From Mucidula mucida (Eukaryota > Basidiomycota > Agaricomycetes > Agaricales > Physalacriaceae): a stretch of DNA of 64,000 nt. The position numbers and the translations under genes were made by a program. The DNA lies in NCBI GenBank assembly GCA_015501055.1, contig JADNYV010000049.1:1-64000 (forward strand). Reading direction: 5' to 3'. Shown here one piece after another: positions 37,234 to 48,825 of this stretch; position 1 is the stretch's first letter, and every line of letters starts with the position of its first letter. Below the pieces are notes generated by a model. It saw nothing but the letters and a program-made list of their open reading frames with translations, was not told the origin of the DNA and made no database searches.

Positions 37234-39571
37234 CTAGTAACCCGCCGCGACTCCATTCTTGCGCGAGTCACTCGCAGCTGGAGAAAATATATCAGGAACA
37301 TAGTAACACATGCGCGAAAGAAGTCGAACCAAATATCTTTCCATCCTTCATCATGACCCCTTGTATTACAGCAGCCACACGGTTAACATCCGCAACTACC
37401 GAAAGGAGTGTCAGTGTCATATCGTGGTTCCCTTCAACGTGTCCGCTTACCAGTAACGTTATGCCCTCTCGCAACTAAATCCTTCAGAATCTCCTTTGGA
37501 TAGACCGAATCGGCATCCATGAAAAGTGGATATAGCTGGTCATGTAAACGTCCATACTCGATCGCGTCGCTGATGTTCATGTCCCAATCAAGATTCAAGA
37601 TTACCTGAAACACGGCTGGGAAGATTCGCGATCCTCCCGAGCCGCCGACTGCGAGATAGAATGACCCATCAGCGTTTTCTATAATCGTCGGAACAGTTGA
37701 AGACAGAGAACGTTTGCCAGGTTCTGGGTAATTATCTGGATTCAAAAGGTAAGGGTGGCGGACTGGTGACTGAGAGTAGGCGTACAAGGCGAAGGCCAAA
37801 GGCCAAATCCATTCGGCGTTCCGGGAACACTGAAATCGTCCATCTGCGAAACGTCAGTCTCTGAGCATTCAAACACGTAGTTTCTGTTACCTCGTCATTG
37901 AATATGATTCCAGTTTCCGGATCGAGGACTTGAGAACCAAACACGAGGTTTACGGTGGACGTTATAGCGACAGCCATGCCACTGCTGTCAAGGATGGAAA
38001 TATGCATCTAAAGACGGAGTAATTCATTTCATGAACTAGAAAACAGGAAGACAGTCTCACAGTTCCATGGTCGGTTTGAATGTCATATTCGGGATTGTAG
38101 TAATCTGGAGGATGAGTCTCCTATTCACCTGTGAGAAGATACAGAACTCGGTCACAAGAAACGCGTACATCGGTTATGTTAAGGAATATGGTATCCGCAA
38201 ATGCTTTTGTAGACATTTGTTGGATGACGTGAGTGTTATTCTGGTAAGTGGGATCGCATATCCTAGTCCTGCATACGCGTTAGGCGACTTCGGGGACCTG
38301 TAGTTTCACAAGTAGCCTGACCTCGACGCGAAGCCGAATCTCATCGCTTCAATGATTCTGTGGACGTTAATTCCGTTACGTTCTTCCAATTCGTATTTCT
38401 CCATGAGGTTCAGCATGTGCAGCAGGACTGCTAAAAGTGTTACAGAAGGCCTAATCGAGGTTATCGATGATGAGACTCACCCGGTCCCGATGTAGGTGCA
38501 TGAGTGGTATAGACTTTGCGTCCTCGGTAGGTCCCCTCTAAAGCACGGTCGACTCTGACTTTGTAATTTTCTAGATCTGCATGTGTCATTATTCCACCAG
38601 TGGATGTGATTTTGCGAATGATAGCATCCGCAATGGGGCCCTTTGAAAGGCGGTGAACCTCGGAAATGGTTATGGTCCTTCTGAACACTCACCTTGTAAA
38701 ACGCGTCAGCTCCTTCTTCAGCGATGGTCGCTAGGGTTCGTGAATAGTTTGTTCTCTTGATTGGTTCGCCTTCCTTCAATAAGACACCTCTAGGTGCGAA
38801 AATACTACTCCAGTCCGGATTTCCAAGCATGAGTTCATGGAACCACTGTATGCTTTGTTAAGTTCTGAGAAAGAGGAGTGCAAGAATATCTACCGGAATA
38901 CGCTTGCCAAGTTCTACGTCAACCTCCCAGCCAGCAGCGAGATCCACGGCAGGCTGGACGAGACGCTTCCAAGGTAATGTCCCCCATCGCTTGTGGGCCT
39001 CTTCAAGACCGCGCAGTTCCCCAGGTACGGCAACGGATAAGCCACCAAATCTTGATGTATCTGTTCCTGGTGGGTACATGTCTGGATACGAAGCTGAAGG
39101 AGCCATTTCCCGGAAATCGATATTGAACACTTCCGACGAGGCATTCGCGTGTGCAGGTGGTATGCGAACGGTCATGAAGCCTCCTCCACCTATTCCAGAC
39201 CTTTGGAAACGATCAGCATGCATAAAAGCAATAGTTTAGACGCGTACGAGAACATGTTAACTACACCAACGCATAGTGTTGTGCTTATCGCTGCATCGAC
39301 AGCGTTCCTCCTTCCTTAAGAATAGAATGCCGATATTGGAGCAGCGTTCATTCTCTGAAGCGACGGCGCCGTGCTGTGCCTCTATAAGATATGCGGGGTT
39401 ACGAAGAGTTTCGTGTGTACACGACCAGGATTTGCAAGTCAGGAACAAGCAAAAACCTATGAAAAATATAGCCAGAGAACGTCGGTGATTGTGTCGTGGA
39501 GTAGGAGCATTGTGTGTAATTGGAGGGGGTATAACAGACTGTTCCTTTTCGCCGCCAACCAAGACCTTCAT
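37234..39571 (-). CDS. Gamma-glutamyltransferase
   Basis: Breaks gamma-glutamyl bonds of glutathione and transfers the glutamyl group, as a membrane-anchored or secreted enzyme that self-cleaves into two subunits. The N-terminus carries a signal-anchor helix (SLAIFFIGFCLFLTC). Family motifs follow: AQHGAVASENERCSNIG, GGTAVDAAISTTLCVGVVN, SGIGGGGFMTVR, LSVAVPGELRGLEEAHKRWG, and the autocleavage nucleophile Thr in DHGT, right at an intron, followed by HISILDSSGMAVAITSTVN. Then come PGKRSLSSTVPTI, GGSGGSRIFPAVFQV and the last residues DSRKNGVAAGY. TAG at 37234-37236. About nine exons, around 580 residues, all motifs intact. Confidence 0.92.
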
Positions 39572-39713
39572 TGTCGTCGAGATAACGGAGGGGCGGTTGA
39601 GCCCTTATCAGTCATTGCCCTACGCGGGCTGATCAAGCCCACGCCTATCATCACCGTGTATAAAATAGTCTGCTAGCCGTGGGCCGCGTCGACGTTTACC
39701 TGATACCTCCATC
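39572..39713. promoter_or_regulatory. Short bidirectional promoter
   Basis: 142 bp between the divergent start codons of the gamma-glutamyltransferase gene (minus) and the unrecognised gene at 39714 (plus). Confidence 0.5.
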
Positions 39714-41697
39714 ATGGGGCAATCACGGCTGTTCTCCGAGACGGACATGGCACAAGCAGGCACAACGTCCACACTATTTGCGCGCTTGACAGACACGCTT
39801 CCGCTGCCCAAGAGAGCGAAAGGCGGAGGGCTCAACACGCGTTTTGACCGCGTATGTCCCACTATTCGTTGCTTGCTCTGCTAACGACAACCAGTAGATG
39901 GTACAGACCATGAACGTCACTCATCGGTCACCGACTAGAGCAAGGACACGCTCAGTCGGTTCATCATCTGTTAGCAGCTACGACTTGCCCAAGACTCCGC
40001 TCGACGCGTTGCCACAAGGTCGTCTTGGACGCGACTTTTCTGTTATCAAGATGAATTCAGGCCGATTCCTAGAAGAAGATGATGAGATGCACCTCCAGTC
40101 TAGTCCAGCAGCAAAGGTACACTTTTCCTGCTTGCCTTAACGATATACTCAGTATCGATCTTAGCCACCTCCTCCTCTTCCTGACTGGCTAGCGGATACA
40201 TTTTCCACTTTGCACGACGCCCACCCCCTACGACTTCTCATGCCAGACTCTTCGCGAAAGCCTCCTCTGGCCCACGTTCCCGATTTAGTCCAGGAACCAG
40301 TGGATAACGAAAATCCCTTCACGTATGACATACATCGTGGGGAGGACCACTCACGACCATCATCACACAAATCAGCGTATTCTCATGCCTCTCCAAAGTT
40401 AGATATCTTCGAAAGCCCAGCTTTCATTCCATTTACTACTCCTGGGCCGGCTTCGACAGTGTCAACACACGCAGAATTGAAGCGACCACTTCCACAAGTA
40501 CTGACTACAGCTCTCTCTTTGTCTCCAGAATTACATTCCTCCCTTATCAATACGCGACGTCAGCTACCGCTTGATTCTTCCCTACTCCCTCCCTTGCCTC
40601 TCCGTGAGGATCTTTCATATTCTACTCGACGTTCTGCTCCAAATATTCACAAAAACGCTTCATCTCCCGAAATACGCTCTGCTCCCATTTTCCCTCGATA
40701 TATTGCTCAGCCAAAGTCGATTACCCTCCTGGGTACAATCGCCTGCTAACGTGTCAATGCCACACCCGTGCTCGCTTTCCCATCTCATCAAAAACCCTCA
40801 TCTCCCAGAAATGCTTCCTCCTAGTTCCGACTTGCCAATTGCCGATTACTCTGACGACATGCTCTTCAATATACCTGACGAACAACCATACATTGCGGAC
40901 GATGCAGCGGAACTGATGCCTCCTAATATTTATGCGACGCCAGGACCAGGATACTTTGCATCTCGTCCTGTGTATTTTGATTCGCCCGCAGAACACCCAG
41001 ACTCCTCGTCCTCACCAGTACCCTTCGAAGATTGGACAACGAATGTCGATCCTGCCGATCTGGATTTTCAGTGGAAACCTTTCAACAGAAGTGCTCCACC
41101 ACCTACTGTTGTCAATGTACTCACCGACGCATTCACACCACATACGCCTTCCAGTGATGTCATTCCTCACGAGATAATGGAAGCCGATGTTGGCGCGCCC
41201 TTAACAATCTGCATGCCTTCTCCTCGCCTAGTCGACGATCCTTCCTGGAATGACTGGCGTTCTCCGCTCCCATCGCCTGCTGGACAGTTCCGCTACGGAC
41301 CTCCTCCCGAGGAGCACACGTTTCTGTTCCATAAACAGAGCTCGTCGACGCTGCCAAAAACTGCGTCGGATATATCATCCCCTGGACGTCTACTCAAACA
41401 ACGAACACCCTCACCGCGTAAACTCACATCGGCTCCTCCTCCTCCTCATTTTGCTCCAGCCCCAGGTATCTTCATTTCGCCTCTTCGCGGTGAAGACGAC
41501 GAACAGGTTTGTTTTGTATTCATACCAGTGGGCGCGCACAAACTGAGCGTATCCAGGCCGACAGCAATGCATTACCGATGGTCCGTGATGGTCTGAATGT
41601 GCCGCTTGGGCAAGAGCTGGAAGAGGGGGAAGATACAACAAAGAAACAAATGGACTCGCAATCCTCTACTGATACAATTGAGTCTTGGACATGCTGA
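39714..41697 (+). CDS. Unrecognised Ser/Pro-rich disordered protein
   Basis: I do not recognise this protein. Five exons join in frame: MGQSRLFSETDMAQAG to LNTRFDR; then a Ser/Arg-rich exon (RSPTRARTRSVGSSSVSSYD, LGRDFSVIKMNSGRFLEEDD); a long exon from PPPPLPDWLADTFSTLHDA; another from MLPPSSDLPIADYSDDML; and a last exon ending DTIESWTC. The intron at about 40733-40809 has a clear branch-point sequence (GCTAAC) and an AG end, which resolves an apparent frame change there. About 560 residues with no membrane segment and few cysteines. Many SP/TP sites (RTPSPRK, QTPHTPSS-like) suggest regulation by proline-directed kinases. Probably a fungus-specific regulatory protein. Confidence 0.65.
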
Positions 41698-41818
41698 AAT
41701 ACATTTATTTCAGCTATGCTATATCACGGTCTGTTCCACACACGATATCCATTATAAATGACAACTACAATGCCTCAGTTAGCTCAAGCCTACATCAAGG
41801 TCGAAGACACGTACTGTG

Positions 41819-42861
41819 CTATTGGCTTTTGAGTCCTGAAACTTGCCATCCTTCGTCATTGGAATCCTGCACGAGGAATTGATACCAGTGCGGTGCAATG
41901 AGGGCTGTGGACAAGTGCCACAATGAATGCGCATCGATGACTCTTTTATATGGAGGAAAATCGAAGACTTCGAGGCCTGTCGCTGCAGTCGTGAGCAGCA
42001 CTAACACTGCCGCTTTAAAAACAAATCGCGGTCTATACTGTCGGGGACGGTTGGGAAAGCGCGAAAGTACCGACATCCTGGATGGAAGAGCGTAAATGAG
42101 CCATAAAAAGTTGTGCGTCAGCCCTATAACCGAGTTGGATACGATGTTGTACGTGTAATCGAAGCGAGGGAGGAGGCTGAGGTACGTTATGTGAGATATG
42201 AGGGCTAGTGCGCAAGTTACAGTCCATATTAGCCGTGTTTTCGCTTTCCGATCCTGATAGAGGTGGAAGAGGCGTATTACGGAGAAATACAGTCCGTACA
42301 AGATTGTGGCTGCCGCGGAGAAGTAGTCCATTTTCTCGGTGAGCGGTGTATCTGCATTGCGCCATCAGCTTGACGTCTTCAAGGTTTTTTTTTGGAATGA
42401 TATAGACCTCGGCAATGAAACACAGATGACCACACCCAGGTGTTCATACTGGTAAAGGCCCAGATGGAATAATAGCGCTGCATAGGATGACGCGACGATA
42501 CTTCGTTTTGAAGTCTCCGCACGCCTTGAACGTGTCCCCAGAGGTTCAGCAACGAAAACGCGACCGACGCGGGTTCTTGCACGCCTCCCAACCGCCAAAA
42601 GGGCCACTTGCCGTGATACTGCTTCACTGATGTCCCGACCTTCATATCCCGAGTCGTGATTTCATGCATACAGTCGTAGTTGCAAACATCCACGCATGTC
42701 CAGCGCATGAACCTCAAAGTCGATGGGAGGGCCTCGCGTCCGTTGCATTGTCTGGATGAGCAGTCAGAGACGCAGTCTTTGAAGATGCGCGCCCTGTCGC
42801 CTTTGGATGCGAGTCCGCTCAAGACTAAGAGACTGAGAATTAGCAGAGTTGGTGGTTGCAT
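41819..42861 (-). CDS. PER1: GPI-anchor lipid remodelling protein PER1
   Basis: Per1 (human PGAP3) removes an acyl chain from GPI anchors in the ER so that GPI proteins can be packed into lipid domains. It starts MQPPTLLILSLLVLSGLAS, a signal peptide. A cysteine-rich lumenal part follows (FKDCVSDCSSRQC, WTCVDVCNYDCMHEIT) with the family motif QYHGKWPFWRLGGVQEPAS. Several membrane helices follow, including MDYFSAAATILYGLYFSVIR and ISHITYLSLLPRFDYTYN. The C-terminal catalytic-type region has HSLWHLSTALIAPHWYQFL. A single intron lies within the VFH-CR-DTPLTEK junction. Full length, about 325 residues, no break. An in-frame start at 42924 is possible but gives no better signal peptide. It would act in the same pathway as the Ted1-like enzyme at 9.5 kb. 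Confidence 0.93.
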
Positions 42862-45800
42862 TGGAAGGGGGTGCATCAATGCGTCATAGCACGGGTAAAG
42901 GCGCCGGCCGATCAATTCGCGCACTCAACGCGCCTTATGGGTCATCGGCTGTCTGGTTTTGATAGATCTTTTATGTAGGCAACGGTGCCGTAACAGGCGC
43001 TAACGTGTCGGTACCGTAGGCCGACCCTGGGATTGACTCGACTCGAACGGAGTAAATTGATGTCTGGCAGCTCTCTGCTCTCTCCCACCTCCACTGTGCG
43101 CGCTTGACGTTGCTCATGCGATGCGGTCGTATACTCGTCCTGGAAAGCCGTGTGTGGCGCAGCAGCACATGTACGCGGTACGCTTTACCCATTAAACCGA
43201 GGCCGCAGCTTACCACGCGAAGGAGCAGCGACGCAGCAGGGCGGGTATGCTACGGCTTGACGGTACGGAAGACAGCGCCTGGACTTGATTTCTTTACACC
43301 TTACGTCTCGTTGACATTATGATGATACCGTTTCCGGATTCTAAGAATATGGGTGACAGACGGAACGAGCAGTGATCATTATTCAAGAACAAGAAATACA
43401 AGCAGACCAGAAATCAACGAATAGCGAGCAAGCCAAGCCGCAACCGCAAGAGAGACCAACGCAACCTAGACCAGAGCTCGGAAAGTGATGCTCGTTGAGC
43501 GAAGAACTGCAAAAATGGATCAAGTTGACCGATGAGTCTGGAAGAACCCGGGGAAAGAAGACGCCTCCACCCACCATTTTCTCCTGCTCCCCCTCCGACA
43601 TTTACTTTTTTCTCCACACGCCGCAGACATGCTCAACGACGCAAAGAATGATAGCGACACCCTGCAAGAAATTCAATCCAGATATTACATACGCACGTCA
43701 AAGCAGCGTACGACGGTGGCCCAGAACAATTTCCACCATGTCAAGCGTTGCATCAAGCCCAACTCTTGCTGAACGGGACCAACGCCCTCGTCGTGCGCTT
43801 CATCCGTCTCTTCCAATATCTGTAGGTCGGTGTAAACATCTCGGCATAGTGATCATTCAAAAGTTGGTACCTACCGCCAGCCGCTCGACACTTGAACCAT
43901 CAACCGCCACGATCTACAAAGGAACATCAGCGAGGGTTTCGACATGGCACGAAGGTGGACGATATACAGGAAGCAGCTCCCTGGCGAACAAGGGACCCGT
44001 TCGGGCGTATGGTTCGTACCGCCGCCACCTACGGCTCTGCCAGACGCCTTGACGGAGTCGTAGCTCACGGGAAGCAGGCGTGCGGTCCATGCCTTATGTC
44101 TGTGACGATGGGAAGAAAGTGAGTAGCACCATTATGTTTTAAACTTTTGACGACTACGGAGGATCCAGTTTCGGTTACGAAAGTGCATCACTAGCTTCTC
44201 TCGTGTCAAAAAGCAGGAACAATCTGCATCAGCCTCCTCCATTGGCGCTTTATCGACGACAGAGCTTTTGTGAAGATGCCTTGGACATACCGAAGAGCTA
44301 GCCGAATTCGCCAAGTCTATCTTTCGAATACGTTGCGTGGCGTCGAGCACGCAATAACGAGATCCAATCTGTCCATTCATACCTGTGCTCTGCCTGCACA
44401 CTCCCCGAGTCCTTGAGCTTGCCTGACAAAATTCAGTCTTTTCTGCAGGAATCACGTGATGTGGCGCATGAGGCGGCCCGAACATCAAACTAGTCTGGTG
44501 GTATCTTCGAAGATGGCGGCATGCCAACAAGAATTCAGAGTCCTATCAGACAGCGGCGACGCGAATAAACAGATGGGATACGAAGGCAACATCAGCCACA
44601 GAGATAAGTCAAGGTCCGTTTGAAGTGACCAGAGGAGGAGATTCCGAACAAGTCTTGGAATGCTACATCACTAGAAAGCATGCATGTCAAATTCCCGTTG
44701 GCGGAAGAAGTTGCAATCTCACTATTCAACCGTTCACGAAAGCGGCAAGCTTGACTCGACACGCGCCGAAACCTCTGTCTCGCTTGTCGCCTTCTGTTCA
44801 CAACTAGAAATCCCTCGTCCAGGATGTCCTCCCGTCTCCTCGGCGGCCGGTGGATTGTTTCGCTCAGACAAGGTTCCTCGATGCGCGCTGGACCTGCCTA
44901 CAGATAGCCGCAGCTATAGCCACGCAACAGTCGGTCAGCCGTCACCCGGGGCGATTGATGTCGACAATCGAGCGCTCCCACTTTCCTTCGCTCGAATGCA
45001 TTCGCTTCGTAGTCGAAGGCCTCGAGAATCTCTGTGTGCTTCCGAAAAACCTGCTACCAAGTCTGTCGGTCCACTACCGCGTGATATAGGCGGTCTAGTC
45101 GATCTCCTTGAGTACACCCGAGCGGATGGTTATGGTATGACCATCGTCGGCTGGGAGTCCCTTCTTTGTATGAAATACGCCACCTCCTTTCCTAGGCGGA
45201 GAGTTGACTGGAAGGTCCTTGTAAAGGCTTGTTATATCTAATGATAGTGGGCGGTCTGAGAGAGCTCGCAATGCAAGTATCATAATCCTGGAAGATGTAG
45301 GAGTTTTCCTTGATTTGTAGCTGGTGACTTTGACGACGACTGTTTGACACGGAAAAGGACGTCTTCGTTGGAAGCGTTGGAAGCGACTAGACGTTGGACG
45401 TGCTCTGGGTCGATTGGTGGGTGGAGGAGGTAGGACAAAGGTGAAATTGCCTATTTCGATCAGGACGCTCTTGACTGCTTCTGCTCCTCGACGGTCGTCT
45501 CAAACTTGACTTTTCCAACGAATATCTGCGCCCTGTCGTAGCCTATCGACTAATGGCCTTGGGGCTTGTCAATTTCGTCCAAGGCAAGGGCCTCTGAGCC
45601 AAGTCATCGTCGGCGTCGTCTATCTCATCCTGAAGTTGTTTGCTCGATGGCTCGACAACAGAGATTCGTCAAAGTGCGCCCATTTAATATCAAGGAATTG
45701 TACAACTGCTCACAGTCTCTAGCTACTCTTATAGACCGAGTCGAGGACTTCGAAGCGCTGCTTGAGCCCATAGGTTCTATCTATCAGTTTGATGGCATTC

Positions 45801-45981
45801 GGCGTCCTCCCCTCCTCAGGCCTCAGGCCTCATTAGTGGACTGCGTTCCTGATTTCCTTGGATAGATCGCAACAGTCAGCAACCATGGAGAACATATGTA
45901 TCTTCTCTGGTTTATCGTTCGATTCTGTACTATAATCTACACAAATACTCTATTGCAGGTCCTAATACAGATGCATCTCAT
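42862..45981. other. Gene-poor 3.1-kb region, possible decayed coding sequence
   Basis: No gene can be supported here. Several frames of 60-190 residues exist on both strands (for example 44684-45241 plus and 44132-44530 minus) but none shows a known domain. On the minus strand between about 45560 and 45090, protein-like fragments appear in shifting frames (IDPEHVQRLVASNASNEDVL, LRALSDRPLSLDITSLYKDL, GGGVFHTKKGLPADDGHTIT). This is what a decayed gene could look like, but I cannot name a parent family. No tRNA-like or terminal-repeat structure was recognised. Confidence 0.4.
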
Positions 45982-48545
45982 TCACGATTCCTCTGCCGTC
46001 TTCTCCCCATCAGAGAACGCGCCTGCTTGTATGTTGTACAGCTTTGCATACTCCCCATCGAGCGCCAGCAGCTCAGAATGTGTTCCAGACTCCACAAGTG
46101 TACCGTCCTTCAAGCATCTAGGAGCACGGCCATTGAGTATGACCTTGTATGGTATACTCTTTATGGAGACCAGACTCACAAAATCAAATCAGCGCGCTTC
46201 GTCAAGTGTCCAAACCTGTGCGTGACGAAGATCAATGTCTTTCCCTCTCGCGCATTGATGAGGTTCTCGAACAACGCCGCCTCTCCTTCAGCATCGAGAG
46301 CAGAGGTGGGCTCGTCAACTGCCACGAACTTCACCCGTCCAGATTCGAATCGCATGAATGTGCGGGATCTATATAAGGTTAATTGACATGTAAAGTCAAG
46401 CTCGACTTACTTACGCAACCATACGTTGTTGTTCTCCGCCAGACAGTGCTATGGGTTTCGGGAGCTTCTTGTATTCGACATTGAGCGGATGGGCTTCATC
46501 TGCTGGAAGAAGATGGCCCCCAGCCTTGGATTTGGGATCCAGCGTAGTTTCTAACCCGTTCTTGACCTTCTCCAAGCAGTGCTTTGCACCACCTTGGTCT
46601 GCGGCGCGAGTGATAGATTCCAAGTCGCCCACTTTATCAACAAATCCCATACCGATGTTCTCTCCAAGAGAGAGCGGGAAAAGTGTATGCTCTTGGGTGA
46701 GAACAGCGGTGGCTTTTCGGAGATCAGCTAAACGATATTCGGAAATGGGGCGCCCGTCCACGATAATGAAATCAGGGGATGAACAGTCATGTAGACGGGT
46801 GAGTAACTTAATTAAAGTCGATTTCCCACTCCCGTTCGCACCCACAACGACAATCAGCTGCCCAGAAGATATAACAAACGATATGTCGCGCAGCGTGGGG
46901 ACTTCATTCCGGTTGCCTGGATAAGAGAAAAAAAGATTCCTGTTCAGAGAGTGAGAAGGGCGACACAGGATGCGCTACCCTACCTACCTGAGCTCGAAGG
47001 ACATTCCTTTGCTTTTTTCGGACTCCGACTGCGGATAAGCAATCTCGCCATCCTTCATCGTGTTTCCAGTATTATCGGAAGCATACAGACTTCGAATATC
47101 TTCACGCTTTCGTTTGATCCTGTGGACGCTAGAAATGAGGTGATCGATCGCGTTGTCTAGCTCAGTAGAGGCTTCTTGCCAGGCTGCGAACTGTGAGACA
47201 GTCATGGAGGCCGGATTCGTGATGGCAATGAACGCGCAAAATATCTCCGCAAGGTTATGAGAATAAGCGATACAGAAATAGCGGGAAAGGTAGTTACTGC
47301 TGGGAAATCGCTGATGATTCGCATCACCGTGCCCTGCACAGAGGATTCAGAGCGCAATTCTTGAAACATGGGAGGCTCATCTGAAAGGTCACCACGTAAA
47401 TCTACTGCCTTTTGGTACTCTGATACATACGTCACATCAGCACATTTCTGGCATATAGCATGAATGTACATGCCATCAACGACGTAGTCGGCGAGGTCGC
47501 CAGCTATGATTTCTGACCGGAAGCTGGGAAGGACTAATTGGCTGAATGATGACATGCGCTTGTAAGCAACGTTCTCTGTGTGGTATATGTGCGCTGCACG
47601 CGATTAGTACAAAAATGGTAGTAGGGTCTGCACGTACGAGTATCCCACAACGAACTGAACGTGTATAGCGTCGTCATTGGATGTAAAATACACATCAAGA
47701 GGAACAGAGGATTGTCGCGAGAGGCACGAGAGACGAGCAACAATTGACTGATTATTGTGGCCGACGATTCTAAGAAGGTCATAAGAGCCTCGAACGAGCC
47801 CCAAGCCTCGACGTGTCTGCTGTAGGAATTAGTAGAGACTATACGGCGTGAGAACCAGTATGAACTACGATCCTGAAGATATCTCACCAGCCGTGATATC
47901 CATGCGCAAATTGGCTAGAGCGAAGACATCACAGAAGGGCTAAGGATACCAAGGAGGCACTCTACCTCTCATCGTTTTAAGATTGAAATGGTTGTTTACT
48001 CCCATCTTTAAACGAGGCGTGATCTTCCTAGAAACCCAATTGAAAGCAGCGGAGACCAGTACGAATCCCAGCCGTAGACACATTGCATCCAGAATTTGTT
48101 TTGTATCGGGTTGTCCAGAGGTTATAGCGGTTTCGATCTAGGAGGCGCATGAGTATACATACGAAATACTGAAAAGTTACGGCAAACCCACATGTTTCAA
48201 CAGACGTGTTGATGTGTAGAGGAGAACCGACGTATGGAGTGAATTCCAGATGTTGGAGAGGATGTACAATGTTGTCAGAGTCGGATAAAGAGTGAAGACG
48301 TCGACGATCAGACGGTGGAAGAGAGGAACCGCAGAGAAAACACCGGAGACCTGTCCACTGATGTTCCAAGAGGACGATTTGACATAGGCGACATCGTAGA
48401 TACCCATCTTCATCCTCCGGATTTCAGGCGGGTTTTTCTGGAGGAGCACTCGTCCCAAACGACTCAAAGTCGATCGAAACCATCCTTTAGATTCGCTGGA
48501 AGATTGAGGACCCACTAGAGCTCGATGAACACCGCAGAGTAACAT
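45982..48545 (-). CDS. Half-size ABC transporter (TMD-NBD), intact paralogue
   Basis: An ATP-driven membrane exporter with one membrane domain followed by one nucleotide-binding domain. It starts MLLCGVHRALVG. The membrane part includes IYDVAYVKSSSWNISGQVSG, TAITSGQPDT, EALMTFLESSATIISQLLLV and SEIIAGDLADYVVD. The NBD has Walker A GANGSGKST (46816-46842), the Q-loop region TAVLTQEHTLFPLSLGENIG, signature LSGGEQQR, Walker B FVAVDEPTSALD and the switch His in FVTHR. It ends AFSDGEKTAEES. About ten exons, and one intron (47420-47473) uses a GC-AG pair. It is paralogous to the broken copy at 58083. The substrate is unknown. The 281-bp gap to the permease start is a divergent promoter. Confidence 0.85.
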
Positions 48546-48825
48546 GGGGGATACGGTAAACCGCCAAGTCGGGGGGCTAGTAATATACCCAGTGATTGTT
48601 ATCAATTTGCTGATTGACTTTAAGTTTGTGGAGTCGGTTACACATTTCCGCTCTGGCTGCCTCGCTTGTTATACTATACTGAGCGTAGTCAAATCAGGAC
48701 GAAACCTGCACGTTGAGGTGGTATGTAGCCGCTGCGAAGAGTACGATCACGTCATCATCTTCTCCTAACATGATTCATCGTGCTCGCCACCGCAATGAGT
48801 GACCGCCTCTTGACAACCTCCCGCC
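48546..48825. promoter_or_regulatory. Divergent promoter, ABC transporter/amino-acid permease
   Basis: 280 bp between the start codons of the intact ABC transporter (minus) and the permease (plus). A TTATC sequence (GATAA on the minus strand) near 48598-48603 could bind the AreA-type factor, but a 5-base match is weak evidence. Confidence 0.35.

Noticed and set aside
40730..40810. Apparent frame change in the unrecognised gene
   Set aside because: A GT...GCTAAC...AG intron of about 77 bases explains it fully, so it is not counted among the frame breaks.
42960..43230. Stretch considered as a possible tRNA
   Set aside because: No cloverleaf with a T-arm GTTC-type motif and matching acceptor stem could be built.
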